DNA from: Aradus depressus
Taxonomy: Eukaryota; Arthropoda; Insecta; Hemiptera; Aradidae
Assembly: GCA_963662175.1 (NCBI GenBank)
Contig: OY759223.1
Coordinates: 14,858,249-14,922,248 of the forward strand
DNA: 64,000 nt
Direction of reading: 5' to 3'
Under the pieces are notes generated by a model. The model saw nothing but the letters and a program-made list of their open reading frames with translations, made no database searches and had not been told where the DNA came from. The first letter of the stretch is position 1. Each line of letters starts with the position of its first letter. Made by a program: the position numbers and the translations under genes. Below are positions 11,166 to 23,295 of this stretch, in pieces.

Positions 11166-11437
11166 ATTAGTTTATTTTATCTGGGAGGTAAAATAAACTT
11201 AAGCACGCCGTCCTTTGGATGGTACGTTAAGCGATGGTCCCGAGCCTGTACGATGTCAGGTACTCGTTAAAGACCGCTACCCTAGATGAATAAAAATTTA
11301 GGGTAGGCAAAATTTAGGACTCCCACAGTAGAGTCGGGCTCATGTCCACCAGAGTGACGAAAGAGCGCTCTGGTAGTAGGCGATATGACCTCGTTGTTAA
11401 ACCCCGGGCATGACTCATAAAATCTAACCTAACAGTC
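11166..11437 (+). mobile_element. SINE-1 copy lacking the tRNA head
   Basis: Starts at TTAGTTTATTTTATCTGGGA and runs to GGCATGACTCATAAAATC. The body is well conserved, but the tRNA-like promoter part is absent, as in a 5'-truncated insertion. It ends 70 bp upstream of the receptor B start codon. Confidence 0.75.
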
Positions 11438-11506
11438 GTTTCTTAGTAACACTAATTGAAAATAGTTTGTATACATTCATATTATTTATTTGTTTTTTGT
11501 TCAGGA

Positions 11507-14500
11507 ATGCGTCTGATTTTGCCATGGAAAAGAGCAGAAGTGACCAAAGTGTGGACTTGGCCGCACCGATCATGGATATACTACTTTGGTACTTGGCCGG
11601 AACTTGGTGCAACAACACGTCATGTTAAATTTCTCACATATTTGGGACATTTTGTCCTTATCTGGGCAACGCTCACCGCCATCAGCAGCGTCATTCATGT
11701 CACTATCAAAATGGTTGAAGGAGCTCTTGTCGAGAATTTGTTTGCTGTGTATCAGGTTGCACCCATCTCTCTTGCCGCATTTAAAATACATCAACTTAAC
11801 AAGCATAGAAGACCGTACAAGCAGGCCATGGACTTGATTGATGGTAAGACTTAAATGTACATTTTCACTGAACTTCCTAACTAGCTAAATGAAGTATAAG
11901 GGAAGTTATGTGATCTGTTAGAAAGATGATGACTTTTCACTGAAATTTCATGATCGGTTAATCACCACCTATGTAATTCCTTTGCAAAAATTAATCAATT
12001 ATGTTTCCGCTCTCCCTCCAGATCCAATCGACCGTTTGGTCTAACACTCAATATTTGACTTACATAGTTGCTTCTGACTCCTCATTCCACATTTTGTGTC
12101 TATACATATACAATACAATTGATTCATTACATGTGCAGTTATTAGGGTATTGAATTCTCGAGCCCCTCTTCTCGGATTTCTCCCTCTCCTTCAGCTGATT
12201 TCTACCTCCCCTTCGGCTGATTTCTCCCTCTCCTTCGGCTGATTCCTCTGAGAATAATTAGTTGTACTTACTGAGGCTTGAATATATATATTCAAATATA
12301 TATTATTTATATATTATTTCATATGACTATTAGAATATGTATTTTGTAAAAAAAAAAAAAAACCCACGCGTTGCCATAAAGGTTTGTAAACATTAGTGCA
12401 TCTATATAGCAATATAGCAACTAAAATAAAAATATACCAATAATATAATAATAAATATGGACAGCTTTTTAATATAATTTAATATAAATAGTACAAGCAA
12501 CCAAGATAAAAAAAAACACTTCAAAAATTATATAAAACAAGATATGACCCCTGATAAGGGAAAATAGTAAAATTGTTGTAACTACAACACAAAAATAAAA
12601 CATGAAAAAAAAATATATGGCGCATACTAGCTGTGGTGCTCAGAGGTCCTAATCACTTACTAGCTGGGGCGTCTGCCGATGAAGGACTATAAGCCTTATT
12701 CCATTTGAATAATTAAAAATTATAACATCATGAATGTACTGTCGAAGAATTGAATAGGATTCGAATGAGAGATCTAAAGTTCCCCGGGCAATACCGGGTA
12801 TTACTGCTAGTAGTAAATAAATATATAAAAATGGAAAGGGAGCCGGTAGCTCAGTGGTATGCGTAATTGTCGTCTGAGCTCAAGGTCGTGGGTTCGAAAC
12901 CCGACCGAGGCCCTTAGTTTATTTTATCTGGTAGGTAAGATAAACTTAAGCCTGCCGTTCTTCGGATGGGACGTTAAGCGATGGTACGATGTCAGGTACT
13001 CGTTAAAGACTCCTGCCCTAGGTGAATAAAAATTTAGGGTAGGCAAAATTTAGGACTCCCACAGTACAGTCGGGCTCATGTCCACCAGAGTGACGAAAGA
13101 GCGCTCTGGTAGTAGGCGATATGACCTCGTAGTTAAAGTCCGGGCATGGACTCATAAAACCTAACATAACCTACGACTTCTTTTTTTTTTATCTTGCAAC
13201 CCCACTGATTATAAAATTTAATGTTTGCAGAGCTGACGAAGGGTCTGAAAGAGCCAGAAGAGATCGCCATGTTTCGATTTCGAATGATCCGAACCTGGGT
13301 CATGTTCACAGTGAGCATGACGACCACGGTCTTGGCCACGGCACACTGGTTCCTTCGACCTCTTCTTATTGCCTTCATCCAGGGGAAGAAGACCCGTATC
13401 TTCGAGACCTGGCCCACCTACCTAGATACATGGACCCAGTTCACCATATCCTTTCTCATTCATATCATCTCTTTACTCCCTGGTGCCTATGGATTTTGTA
13501 TATATGATGTTTTCTATTTGTCTCTTGCTGATTGTATTCTATGTCATATTATGATCTATAGAAAAAAATTAGAAAACTTACATATCAGAAAGCACAATGA
13601 TGAGGAAACTTTAAAAATAAAAGAATATGTTGTACTTCATACTAAAATATTAAAGTAAGTATTTGTACTTTCTTATATCTTTCATGATGAAGTTTTGTTA
13701 TGGCGCGAAAATTCGAGATAGAATTTTCAACAAGAATATCTCTTTTGTTTTTGTGTATTTGATTGGATTTGTGAGCGCTCCAAGTCAAAAACGACAGTAA
13801 GAGAATAAGAAAACTTGAAGATACAATTTATATGATATATGATTTCTTGATAGCCTCCGGTTGACGAGGTATATGCCGAAAACCGTCCTAAAAAACTGCT
13901 TGACATCCATTTTTAAAATAAGTTTATTTGATTTACGCAAAAACGGTTAGTCCTATCGAAAAATTTATGCTCACCAACAATGTTCCTTATAAAATTTCCA
14001 ATTGCTGAAGTGTCTTTAGATTTGAGATAGAATCAATAAAACCAAAGTTATAGCGCCCCAAATAACGTAAAATTGATTTTTTTTAGGAAATATTTAAGGT
14101 TATGTTAGGTTTTATGAGTCATGCCCGGGCTTTAACTACGAGGTCATATCGCCTAACTACCAGAGCGCTCTTTCTTCACTCTGGTGGACATGAGCCCGAC
14201 TCTACTGTGGGAGTCCTAAATTTTTCCAACTCTAAATTTGTATTCACCTAGGGCAGGGGTCTTTATCGAGTACCTGACATCGTACAGGCTCGGGACCATC
14301 GCTTAACGTCCCATCCGAAGGACGGCGTTCTTAAGTTTATTTTACCTCTCATATAAAATAAACTAAGAGCCTCGGTCGGGTTACGAATCCACGCTCTTGA
14401 GCTCAGAAGGCAAACACGCATACCACTGAGCTACCGGTGCCCTCTAGGAAATATTTAAAAAATAATGTTAAAAGTGTAACGCATAGCAACGAATTACTAC

Positions 14501-17500
14501 ATATGTGATGTGGCCATTACAGGACTTTTCTATAACAACCACTTCGGTACAGATCACTCTCTCTCTCTCTCTCTCCCGTTTCAAATTCATTTCAAACTGG
14601 TGTAATATCCAAAAATATAGACATTAAATGTTTCAAAATGATTTAAATAAAATGAAAATGCAGATGGAAATATAAAAATTGGAAGCCAGGAAACTCGGTG
14701 GAAGAAGGGAGAAGTCTGATGTCAGCAGCAATACCTCGTAAGGAAGGGTGTGGACCACCTGAGATGGGCAGCCAATCGGTGTGAAGGAAAGTCCGGGCGG
14801 AGGAATGGCGGGAGAGCGGGACCCCTTGCTAGAACTCGTCGCAGAGGCTGAACGTGTGTCGGAGGTAGGCTTCACTCTGGAGATAGCATTTAGCCATCAC
14901 CTTCTTAGAGGAAGGTTCTCTTGGAGTCACCTTCGAAGAAATAAGATAAGAAGAGAGGAAGCCAGGAAGTGTGAACTGTGGGAGAAGTCAGGAGGAGCTG
15001 GCCAGGAGAGGCATCACCAGAGCACTGCCAGCAGCCCTGGGCAACCACCCAGAGAGAGGCACTCCAAAGAACTATAGACTTTCTTTCGCAGGATGTCAAA
15101 AATAAGTTAGTCTGACCTCTCACAGATTTTTTATTTAAGTAAGCTAGCCGGCTTTCGAGGTTTCCCTCATCATCAGACAGTCTGATGATGAGGGAAACCT
15201 CGAAAGCCGGCTAGCTTACTTAAATAAAAAATCTGTGAGAGGTCAGACTAACTTATTTTTGACATCCTGCGAAATAATCACTTCTCACTACATCAGCCAT
15301 CTTCATATTAACTATAGACTTCTTTAGAGATACAATGCTAACGGACGAGCTATAATGCAAGCAAAAATGTGAAAGTATACAATAATACACTTTAAAAATA
15401 TAATAATAAAAAAATACATATATATGTGTGTGTGTATGTATATATATATCTGTCTACATCTCAAGTACTTAGATGCTTATGACCTAGATGTTGAGCATAT
15501 ATAACCCTAATCCTAATCCTTGAAGAAATCCGAAGACCAGCCGAAATCGCGGTAGACAACGCCACGCAGCAAGGCACCTGTAGATTATAAGTAATATACA
15601 AATATATTTTAGGACAATAGCATAGAAAAGGATTCTGAGAAATAACCATAAATATCAATAATGTTTTTAACAAATATATTTATTAAAATAATCATGGAGT
15701 AAGTTTTCTTTTGTGAATTTTGCTACATCAGGTCATCTTAGTTTTTCAAAATTTTTGAATCTTGGCGAACCCACTCAAAGTACCAAAATAAGTAAGAAAT
15801 AGAATCAAAAAGAACAATAATTTCAAATAACAATAATCAGCTATTGTTATACTGGTATTATTGGATATAAGAAACTCACTTTCAGAATTACGCTATACAA
15901 TGAAACAAAGAAAACTGCTGTAAGAAAATGCATTACTTTCATATGTCTAGTAATACCAGTATGGCTTACCACTGGAAGCAGACACGGACGTGGCCTTGCG
16001 TCAAGACGATGCAAAGACAGGCGATACCAGTGCGCCTGAGGGACATTGTCCAGGAATGGATTGTGGAAAGATGGCAACAGCGTTGGGCGCAGTCGACAGA
16101 TGAACGAACCACCTTCGCCTATTCCCCGAACGTCCCCGACTCCCCATGGATACAACCAGACCATTGAATGTCACAGGTGCTAAGGTGCTAACGCGGCGTC
16201 GAGACTGCGGAACACGTAGTTCTCGAATGCCCGCTATATGACGGGCTCAGGGCGGCGCTGATCCGCCGGTCAGGATTGTACCTGGGACTGAACCTGCCGG
16301 GACTGATGACGGAGGCTGGTTGCCTGGCTTTTGGAACCCCCGACAAGATCCCGAGCTCACTCGGTGTAAAGCGCCGAAAACCAAGGACGACCATGGACCG
16401 TAGCCATCGAGCCGGTCCACGGTCGTCCACAGCATCATGTATAATATTGTATATTGTAAATAAACTGGAGAAGGTTACCCATTTCCCAATAAAGATAGGG
16501 TGATGTGACCGACCCCCCCTCAGGGGGTCAGGGGAATACAATAAAAAAAAAAAAGTAATACCAGTATGGAAATAATTTGAGAGGGGAGGGAGTGGGGGAG
16601 TGATCTGTACAAAAGAATTTGGTATAAGAAAGTCCTGTAATGACCACATCACACATTTTTATTGTATGTATTGCTTTCAAGAAGTGGCGAAGGGCATTAG
16701 AAAATAAATTTTTAATGTTTTAACTGTTACTGTTTCAACTATTAATGTTTTAACTGTTACTGTTTCAACTATTAATGTTTTAACTGTTACTGTTTCAACT
16801 ATTAATGTTTTTATCTGTTACTTTTTGAACTATTACCGTTTTAACTGTCATTTCAGGGTTTGCGAGTTGATGAAATCTTCTTCGGACGCTGTGATATTTT
16901 TTCATGGAATGTATACAGTTATAATGACCTGTTCTGGAGTGTTCACTATCTCCATGGTAAATATTGTATTTTTACATTCTTATAAACCTATAGTATAAGG
17001 AAAATGCAAAAATCCGCCAAGGTCGAATTTTCAACGGATTTTCACGTTTCAAGGTGCCCTGAATACGTTTTGAAACCAGTGTTTGTGTGTATGTGATTGG
17101 AAAGTTCTGAACGCTCCACCGCAAAAACGATTGTAGCTCTGAACCTGAAAATTCGAATGAAGGGGTCACATGTGCTAACTTAGAGTTTGGCCAAATTCAG
17201 ACGAAAATTGAGACCACTTTACTCCGAGGTACATTTTAAAAGTGACGGCTTATGTTTATGACTTAATCAAAATAAAATTCATGTATTAGTTATAGAGAAA
17301 ACGTAAATACATATTATGTGTGAAATATAATTTATTGTAGATTGTCCAATTTTTGAGATATATGCCGAAAACTGTCCTATCAAAAACTATTTTATTTATT
17401 TTTTTATTTTCGGCCTTATGTACGATGCATATTAAAAGATAAAAATATAATATATTCATCTCTAAGCTAAGATGTAGCGTAATCGCCTACCTTTTTTTGT

Positions 17501-20188
17501 TTAGGTGGATGGAATAAACGCTAATGTTCTAATGAATCTCGCAGAAACTCTTGGAATTATTTATATTGGGTTCTTTTTCTACTGTTATTTCAGTCACGAA
17601 ATTAATTATCAGGTACATTAATTTTTATTTATATAGAACATTATTTATACTCAAGCGGAAAGATTTCATTATGTAGGCAATTATTTTCTCGATAACAACT
17701 ACAATAAAATTAAAAATACAATGAATTTTTGCATAAAAATTTCTTGTAGACGACATTACATCTCCAATTTATTCATACCAATCATTAGTATCAATTTATT
17801 AGTATTTATATATTATAATAGTATTTATAATATATATATTTATTAGTATTAATTTATTTTTCATTACTCCACTATTGTACAGTAACTAATAGTAAATTAT
17901 TATTACATATTATAATAGTAACAATACTACTAATAACTATAGTTACCATAAAAAGAGAAAAGGAGAGAGTGATCAGGCTTTTTGGTCGATTAAAAAAAAA
18001 AAAAATCAGAATTTCTGCCAAGATTTTGGCACTGGAAATGTAAAAATAATAAACAAACAAAATTTTAATAATGCGAGGTAAAAATATGTGATATGGTCAT
18101 TACTGGACTTTTTATTTGTTCATTATTTTATTATGGTTGACGATGGCATAAGCTGAAACTGATACACTATATGCATATATTTTTGTGCATATACTATATG
18201 CATGTATACAAATATATTTTTTTTAGTGAGCTCGAGATCGCGGGTTGGAAACCCGGCCGAGACTCTTAAGTTTTTTTATCTTGAAGGTGAAAAACTACAT
18301 TTTTGTGTAATTAGACCATTGGGGTATTCATGATGTGTGTGTTAACTTAAATATGTTAACTATGTTAGTTCGATAAAAATTTTGACTGTAGTCTGCTAAA
18401 TATATGACTTTAACACACTTCGATCTAACAGAGGAAAAGGTATGTTAGATCGTTTTGTTAAATCGATATTGGTAAGGTTATGCCATTAGGTAGCAATCTA
18501 CAGCCCACACAATTTTTTAGTTTTGGCTTTTATATTTTTACACATATCTACACTATAGCGAAAACTGGGTACTAATAAAATATTGTCCATTATTTCGTCT
18601 AATTCATCATCACTTAAATCCTCCTCTTGATCTGAATCTTACAGTAAAAAGAGTTCAGTAGCTCGTTAAGTAATTTACTATTATTACTTACTTTAGGCAT
18701 CTTATTTATAATAAAAACACAAACAATCATTAACTTATTTTTTTAGAAAACTAATAAAACAAGATAAATGACAACAAACATGTTACCTCCTTGGTCGGTT
18801 ATATTGAAACTTCCTTTAGTTGCCACTTGGAGCGCTAGTTATAACAGTTAGCATTTAACAATTAACAAAGGGGGTATTCATGAATTTCTGTCCTTGTAAA
18901 TTTTTATTTCGATAACATTTAACACCTAACACACATTATGAATACCCTAATATAAATATTAAACAAGGTCTTAGTTCTCCCCTTCATCGACGCAGATCGT
19001 AAAAATGTATTCATATATTAACCATTAGCTGTTTAAAGATCAAGACATACATCTTAGTGTTGTAAAAATGTGTTCTGAACTGTGAGCCTTCAAGATTTGA
19101 AGTCTTTTACAACTGCTTCAAGGAAGAACTTTTAGATTAATCGAATTTAATATAATTTTTTTTTTTTTTTAGTGCGACAAAATTAGAACCTCGGCCTACA
19201 TGTGTGACTGGATTGATGGGAGTCTTGCTCAGAAGAAATGTCTTCTTATTCTCATGACAAGACCTATGAAGGTAACCAAATTTGGACATTTGATGGACAT
19301 AGAACTCAATACATTTATTAACGTGAGTTTATCAAATTTAATTACATATTTATATGAAACTAGTAGGTTTATCTTGGGTCTAATGAATAAGTTGGTAGCT
19401 ACCTCAAATCAGGATTCTATAGTACGCAGGCATATCAACTTCCTTCTATTTATGTTATGTAGATTCTATAAAAGTAGGATTCAGGTTAACGGAAAGAATA
19501 TCTCATCTAAAGAACGAATATATTATAAGTTTGTTGACAGTTTTGTTATTTAAAATTGTTAAACTGAAATGAAATTTTAAAATCCTGAAGAAAATCTTAC
19601 GATGATATTTTTATTAATTAAATATAAACAAATATTATAAACACTGATGATGGAAGTGATTTCCAAAACGTTTATAATAAATATATTATATATGAACTAA
19701 GAATCTTCTTACACAACCCAAAAATTAAAATTGGTAGAAATGTATATGAGACCTATCTACCTTCGCAATACAATAAGAAAAAAAAATGTCTTTGATTTTC
19801 TTGTATACTAACAATACAATTTTTCGAAAGACCTATTTCAAGAGGCATCGAAAGAAAGCCATTTTTTAATATACAGTAAACAAATTAGTATTTTTTGTTA
19901 AAGGATGCTAAAAACTCAGAATACAAAAATTCGCTTTTGAACGGACAATGTTTTTTTTGTGAAAAATGATTCTCTAAATGAACGCGAAACGTATGCGAAA
20001 TGTCACTGCTGATTGACAAATTCTAAAAAAATTAGAATTGTGACAAATTGATAATATATTGTGTATATTCGTTTAATTATGTTTTAATTTAAACAATTGA
20101 TTCTAATTTTTTTTCTTTGCAGGTGAACAAAACAGCCTTCTCATATTACTATTTTCTGTTAACCGTAACTGGGTTTGTGGATAAATAA
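11507..20188 (+). CDS. Odorant receptor B, complete
   Basis: Six exons: 11507-11843, 13231-13654, 16857-16956, 17505-17612, 19173-19322 and 20123-20188 (TAA). Intron phases are 1, 2, 0, 0, 0. The protein is 394 residues, normal for a 7tm_6 insect odorant receptor. The start MRLILPWKRAEVTKVWTWPH matches the starts of receptors C, D and E and lies 2 nt after a TTCAG acceptor. Hydrophobic helices fall in exon 1 (GHFVLIWATLTAISSVI), exon 2 (TWVMFTVSMTTTVLATAHWF and the stretch ending DCILCHIM), exon 3, exon 4 (IIYIGFFFYCYFSHEI) and exons 5-6. The end, TAFSYYYFLLTV, is the conserved last helix. It probably forms an odour-gated cation channel with Orco in sensory neurons; the ligand is unknown. An AATAAA lies at 20320-20325. 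No frame breaks were seen. Confidence 0.93.
11880..12250 (-). repeat. Dispersed repeat R-150 in receptor B intron 1
   Basis: Begins with a GGGAAGTTATGTGATCTG end and then reads as a reversed unit (GATCCAATCGACCGTTTGG, CAGTTATTAGGGTATTGAAT). A short direct repeat built on CCTTCGGCTGATT occurs about three times at 12180-12245. Confidence 0.5.
12838..13171 (+). mobile_element. SINE-1 full-length copy in receptor B intron 1
   Basis: Full structure: A-box region GGTAGCTCAGTGGTATGCGT, B-box GTGGGTTCGAAACCCG, body GGGACGTTAAGCGATGG, and a tail ending CATAAAACCTAACATAACC. The 5' flank (12740-12837, CCCGGGCAATACCGGGTATT) is shared with the copy at 34360-34608 on the other strand, so SINE plus flank were copied together. 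It ends about 60 bp upstream of exon 2. Confidence 0.85.
14098..14444 (-). mobile_element. SINE-1 full-length copy with 14-bp target duplication
   Basis: TAGGAAATATTTAA occurs at 14084-14097 and again at 14445-14458, which fixes both ends. On the - strand the element starts GAGGGCACCGGTAGCTCAGT and ends in a TAACATAACC tail. It lies in intron 2 of receptor B. Confidence 0.9.
15084..15274. repeat. Perfect 191-bp palindrome with a hammerhead-like core
   Basis: Bases 15084-15178 and 15180-15274 are exact reverse complements (95-nt arms) around a single A. Each arm holds CTGATGA, a GAGG-GAAA-CCTC hairpin, then GAAA and the self-complementary AGCCGGCT followed by A. These are all the fixed residues of a hammerhead ribozyme core with a CTA cleavage triplet (+ strand 15182-15214 and its mirror). 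A direct repeat AACTATAGACTT-CTTT flanks it at 15070-15086 and 15310-15325. It may be a foldback end of a Penelope-like or related element. Self-cleavage is inferred. Confidence 0.8.
15965..16553 (+). mobile_element. 5'-truncated R1/I-like LINE with 16-bp target duplication
   Basis: AGTAATACCAGTATGG stands at 15949-15964 and at 16554-16569, after the A-run, giving exact insertion limits. Inside, IPVRLRDIVQEWIVERWQQR and DERTTFAYSPNV are the polymerase C-terminus, followed by frameshifted zinc-knuckle remains (TAEHVVLECPLYDG). The 3' end is GGGTCAGGGGAATACAATAAA plus an A-run. It inserted into a MITE-like repeat in intron 2 of receptor B. Confidence 0.85.
16711..16850 (+). repeat. 30-bp tandem repeat beside a splice acceptor
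   Basis: The unit TTTAACTGTTACTGTTTCAA plus ACTATTAATG recurs with a 30-bp period. Three copies are near-identical and the last one or two decay. The array runs up to TTAACTGTCATTTCAG, the exon 3 acceptor of receptor B (exon at 16857). Confidence 0.85.
17010..17400 (+). repeat. Dispersed repeat with GAATACGTTTTGA motif
   Basis: Shares TTTTCACGTTTCA, CCTGAATACGTTTTGA, GCAAAAACGATTGTAGCT, GAAAATTGAGACCACTTT and GAGATATATGCCGAAAACTG, in the same order, with 63648-64000. A weaker copy is at 13690-13900. Function is unknown. It lies in intron 3 of receptor B, between exons 3 and 4. Confidence 0.6.
18226..18300 (+). mobile_element. SINE-1 head fragment
   Basis: Only the B-box half of the tRNA-like head remains (GAGCTCGAGATCGCGGGTTG, then CCGAGACTCTTAAGTTT) before the body is lost. 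Confidence 0.5.
18321..18949. mobile_element. Element with imperfect terminal inverted repeats
   Basis: The left end GGGGTATTCATGATGTGTGT and the right end (reverse) AGGGTATTCATAATGTGTGT match over about 33 bp. The - strand interior begins MPKVSNNSKLLNELL and later DEIMDNILLVPSFRYSVD, possibly the N-terminal remains of an accessory protein. A second left-like end (GGGGGTATTCATGAATTT) at 18869 suggests nesting. A Harbinger-type origin is possible, but no clear 3-bp duplication was seen. Confidence 0.5.
19644..19674 (+). other. Decayed hammerhead-like motif
   Basis: CTGATGA, a GGAA-GTGA-TTCC hairpin, then AAAACGTTT. The core is complete except that the GAAA box reads AAAA, which should inactivate it. 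It lies in intron 5 of receptor B. Confidence 0.4.
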
Positions 20189-20838
20189 ATATAATCCAAG
20201 TTGGTCATGAAGTGAACACACTAACTAGAATTTTTAAATTTTAATTCGTAATTATTGTTTTCGCAAATTGTTTCATTTATGCGAATTCTCAAATATGTAG
20301 TAGTATAAATATACTAAAAAATAAAGAAAAAATATGTTTTTTAAAATACTGTTTATTTCGTAAAGTATGTAAATATATGGGAGTACTTTCGGTATTGCTA
20401 CCATCTTCAACCACAACCTAACAAATACTGTATTAGTTGTCGTGGCTGAAGATGCTAAAAGTGCATCCATATATTATTTATATATTTTGTGAAATAGTTT
20501 ATATTTAAAAAAAAATACTTTTTACTTTATTTTTTATCAAGTGTTTCACAATATCTCTGCAGAAAATGTTAAGTGTCATAAATATACTAGTTTATAAGTT
20601 AGATTCGCAATCAAATTAATTTTTTTGTTGTAATTCTACAATGATTCATTTTTCAATAATTCTTCCAAAATGAAAATGTAGTCAGGAAGTTACACTTCAA
20701 AACACTACATGCACTGAATGAGATCGAAATATAAAAATTCATTGTGCAAAAGAAATAATGTATTTTTTTATATGAGAGTTTCATTTACTTATTTATTACC
20801 TGTTGTTCCTTAAATACAAACATACAAAATAATGGATA

Positions 20839-21080
20839 CAGAGGGCGCTGGTAGCGGTAGCGTGTTTGGCACTCAACTGTCAAGATCGCGGGTTCAATAC
20901 CCGGTTGAGGCCATTTTGTTTGGAAAGTGAAAAAGCCTGCACACCATCCTTCGGATAGGACGTTATATGGTTCCGAGCCTGTGTCAAGGATACTAAACAT
21001 GGTTAGGTTAAACTTAAACTAAAACACAAATTTAGGACTCCCACTGTAGAGTCATGATATGACCTGAGTTGAAGTATTTA
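20839..21080 (+). mobile_element. SINE-1 copy, diverged and shortened
   Basis: Head: GAGGGCGCTGGTAGCGGTAG, B box GCGGGTTCAATACCCGG. The body continues with CATCCTTCGGATAGGACGTT, has an internal replacement by TTAGGTTAAAC-like sequence, and ends TTTAGGACTCCCACTGTAGA. It lies in the B-C spacer. Confidence 0.65.
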
Positions 21081-21094
21081 AAGTACATAACACC

Positions 21095-21590
21095 TTTAAC
21101 GCTCTGAGCTGCCTAGCCCCCGTGACCATGATGGCTGGTGCTAGGGCGCTGCTGCCAGCTGGTGGCATTGTCTCGAAACGGCAGCGCGCTTCTCTGATGC
21201 AAGCCCAGAGAGTAGTCCTTTCATGGGTTAGAAACGGCTTATCGAACTAAGGCTGCGCTACAGGTACTGGTAGAAGCCTTTCCCCATAGAATTGATCTTG
21301 GATGAAGCTGTTACCTCATACCCCTGGTGGAAAAAATGCACCGTTATTCCAGATTAAAGCTTTGCAAGGTTATATCCGCGTATGAATATTGGAAAAATGA
21401 CAACAACGTTAATAATGAAATTCGGATGTCCGGGTATCCTTCCGCTCTTTGAGGGTACTGCCTAATCACAGAACGTTCCAGATATCAGGTCACGCAGCTC
21501 ATCTTCTTCAAGTGAAAAAATAACCCAAACTGTTTGTGCACTGACATTAAGACTGTCCTCTGTATCTGATCAGGCCAACATGGAGGTGAT
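21095..21590 (+). mobile_element. R1/I-like LINE relic
   Basis: Reads APVTMMAGARALLPAGGIVS and KRQRASLMQAQRVVLSWVRN, then broken remains of the zinc-knuckle end (TFQISGHAAHLLQVKK, DCPLYL). It belongs to the same family as 2130-2777 and 15965-16553 but reaches further 5'. It has many stops and frame breaks. Confidence 0.65.
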
Positions 21591-21816
21591 TTTTGAGACT
21601 GGATCCTCCAGCCTGTACGATGCCAGGTACTCATTAAAGGTTCCCTATTTGCTCAAGATGGTTTGGAAAAAAACATAAATTGGCCTTTGGTATCCCCAAA
21701 TATTATATTTATAATAACATTTCGCCATGATTGAGGCATTTTCGAAAATTGTATGACACAAATAAACCATTTATAACCATTACATCTCATATGGTAGCCA
21801 ATATTAAATATAATGG

Positions 21817-22235
21817 GAAGGCGCTTATATCTTAGTGATATGCGTACTTGCTTTCTGAGCTCATGATCGCTCATGGGACGTTAAGCGATGGTCCCGAAAC
21901 TATGCGATGTCAGGGCTCGGTGAATAAAAATTTAAGATGAGAAAAATTTAGGACTCCCACAGCAGAGTCGGGCTCACGTGTTGAAAGAGCGCCCTGTTAG
22001 AGGCGATATGAGTTTGTAGTTGGCGCCCGGACATGAGTCAGAAACATAAAGACATTTTTTTAAATCTCGAAGACACAATGTGTCTGTTTACAGAAGCCTC
22101 CCTTCTAAACTAGGTAGGCAAAATTTAGGACTCCCATACTAGTGTCGGACTCAAGTTCACCAGAGTGACGAAAGAGGGCTCTGGTAGTAGGCGATATGAC
22201 CCGAGTTGAAGCCTGGCACGATTCACAATGACTAA
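21817..22235 (+). mobile_element. Two SINE-1 fragments in tandem
   Basis: A head with an internal deletion (GGCGCTTATATCTTAGTGAT, then directly GGGACGTTAAGCGATGG) occupies about 21817-22045. A tail-only fragment (GGTAGGCAAAATTTAGGACT to CCTGGCACGATTCA) occupies about 22108-22235. Confidence 0.6.
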
Positions 22236-22311
22236 TATACATAATATGACTGTTATATGATGGTATTTGTATATTAAATTAATGACGAACGTCATATGAT
22301 GTTACTTATTA

Positions 22312-22560
22312 GTTAGTTATTATGACTCATGCCCGGGCTTGAACTTCGTAGTAATATCTTATTGTCCTATTGGCCACAACCAGAGCGCTCTAGTGGGCAT
22401 GAGCGCGACTCTACTTATATAATTATAATTTTTATTCACCTAGGGTCTTTAACGAGTACCTGACATTGTACAGGCTCGAGACAATCGCTTAACGTCCTAT
22501 CCAAAGGACGGCTTGCTCAAGGGTTTCTCTCATCACATAAAAAACCTCAGAACGTCGCAT
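22312..22560 (-). mobile_element. SINE-1 copy, headless
   Basis: Reversed body, from GACTCATGCCCGGGCTTGAA to ACGTCCTATCCAAAGGACGG, then degraded. A decayed hammerhead-like motif (CTAATGG, hairpin, GAAATGTC) follows at 22596-22626. Confidence 0.6.
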
Positions 22561-22852
22561 ATTAGTTATTGATTGTAGAAAAAATAAATTAGATACTAAT
22601 GGTGGAGGAGTTCTTTCCGAAATGTCTATATTTGCTAGATTGTAGAAAACTAAAAGAATAAATGAAAGAAAATATGACTGCTGAAAAATATATTATTGTA
22701 AATTCAGAATCTCCTTACGCATCCCCAAAAGTTATATAAATCCAAGGAATACAACAAAAGTTTGCAAAATACTGGCGCATCGCATCCTTTCAAAGTCCGG
22801 TGTTCGCTAATAGATTTCAGAGGCATACTGAAGATATTACTATTAATATAGC

Positions 22853-23158
22853 CATATTGGTATGCGTGCTTGCGTTCTGAGCTCAAGATAGTGGGTTCGT
22901 AACCCGGCCAAGGCCCTTAGTTTATTTTATCTAGGAGATGAAATAAACTTAAGCACTCCGTTCTTCGGATGGGACGTTAAGCGATGATCCCGTGCCTTTT
23001 CAATGTCAGCTACTCGTTAAAGACCTCTTTAAGGAAAAGGTAGGCAAAATTTTGGACTCCCATAGTAGAGTCGGGCTCATGTCCACCAGAGTGACGAAAG
23101 AGCTCTCTGTTAGTAGGCAATATGACCTCGTAGTAAAAGCCCGGGCATGAGTCATAAT
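22853..23158 (+). mobile_element. SINE-1 copy upstream of receptor C
   Basis: Lacks the first part of the head (starts TATTGGTATGCGTGCTTG), keeps the B box (GTGGGTTCGTAACCCGG) and the full body to CCCGGGCATGAGTCATAAT. It ends about 140 bp before the promoter block of receptor C. Confidence 0.75.
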
Positions 23159-23295
23159 AACTAACTATTAATATTGTATCGATTCAATTGAGTCTGTCGA
23201 TGTACTAGACTTAGTTCCAACATAGTTGACTATCTACATGTTAGCTGAATTATTTATCAATGTCTATTTATCTAGCCTTTATTTGAGAACGCGAT

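Noticed and set aside
19200..19553. 117-codon frame as a separate gene
   Set aside because: Its first part is exon 5 of receptor B; the rest is read-through into intron 5 after the GTGAGT donor at 19323.
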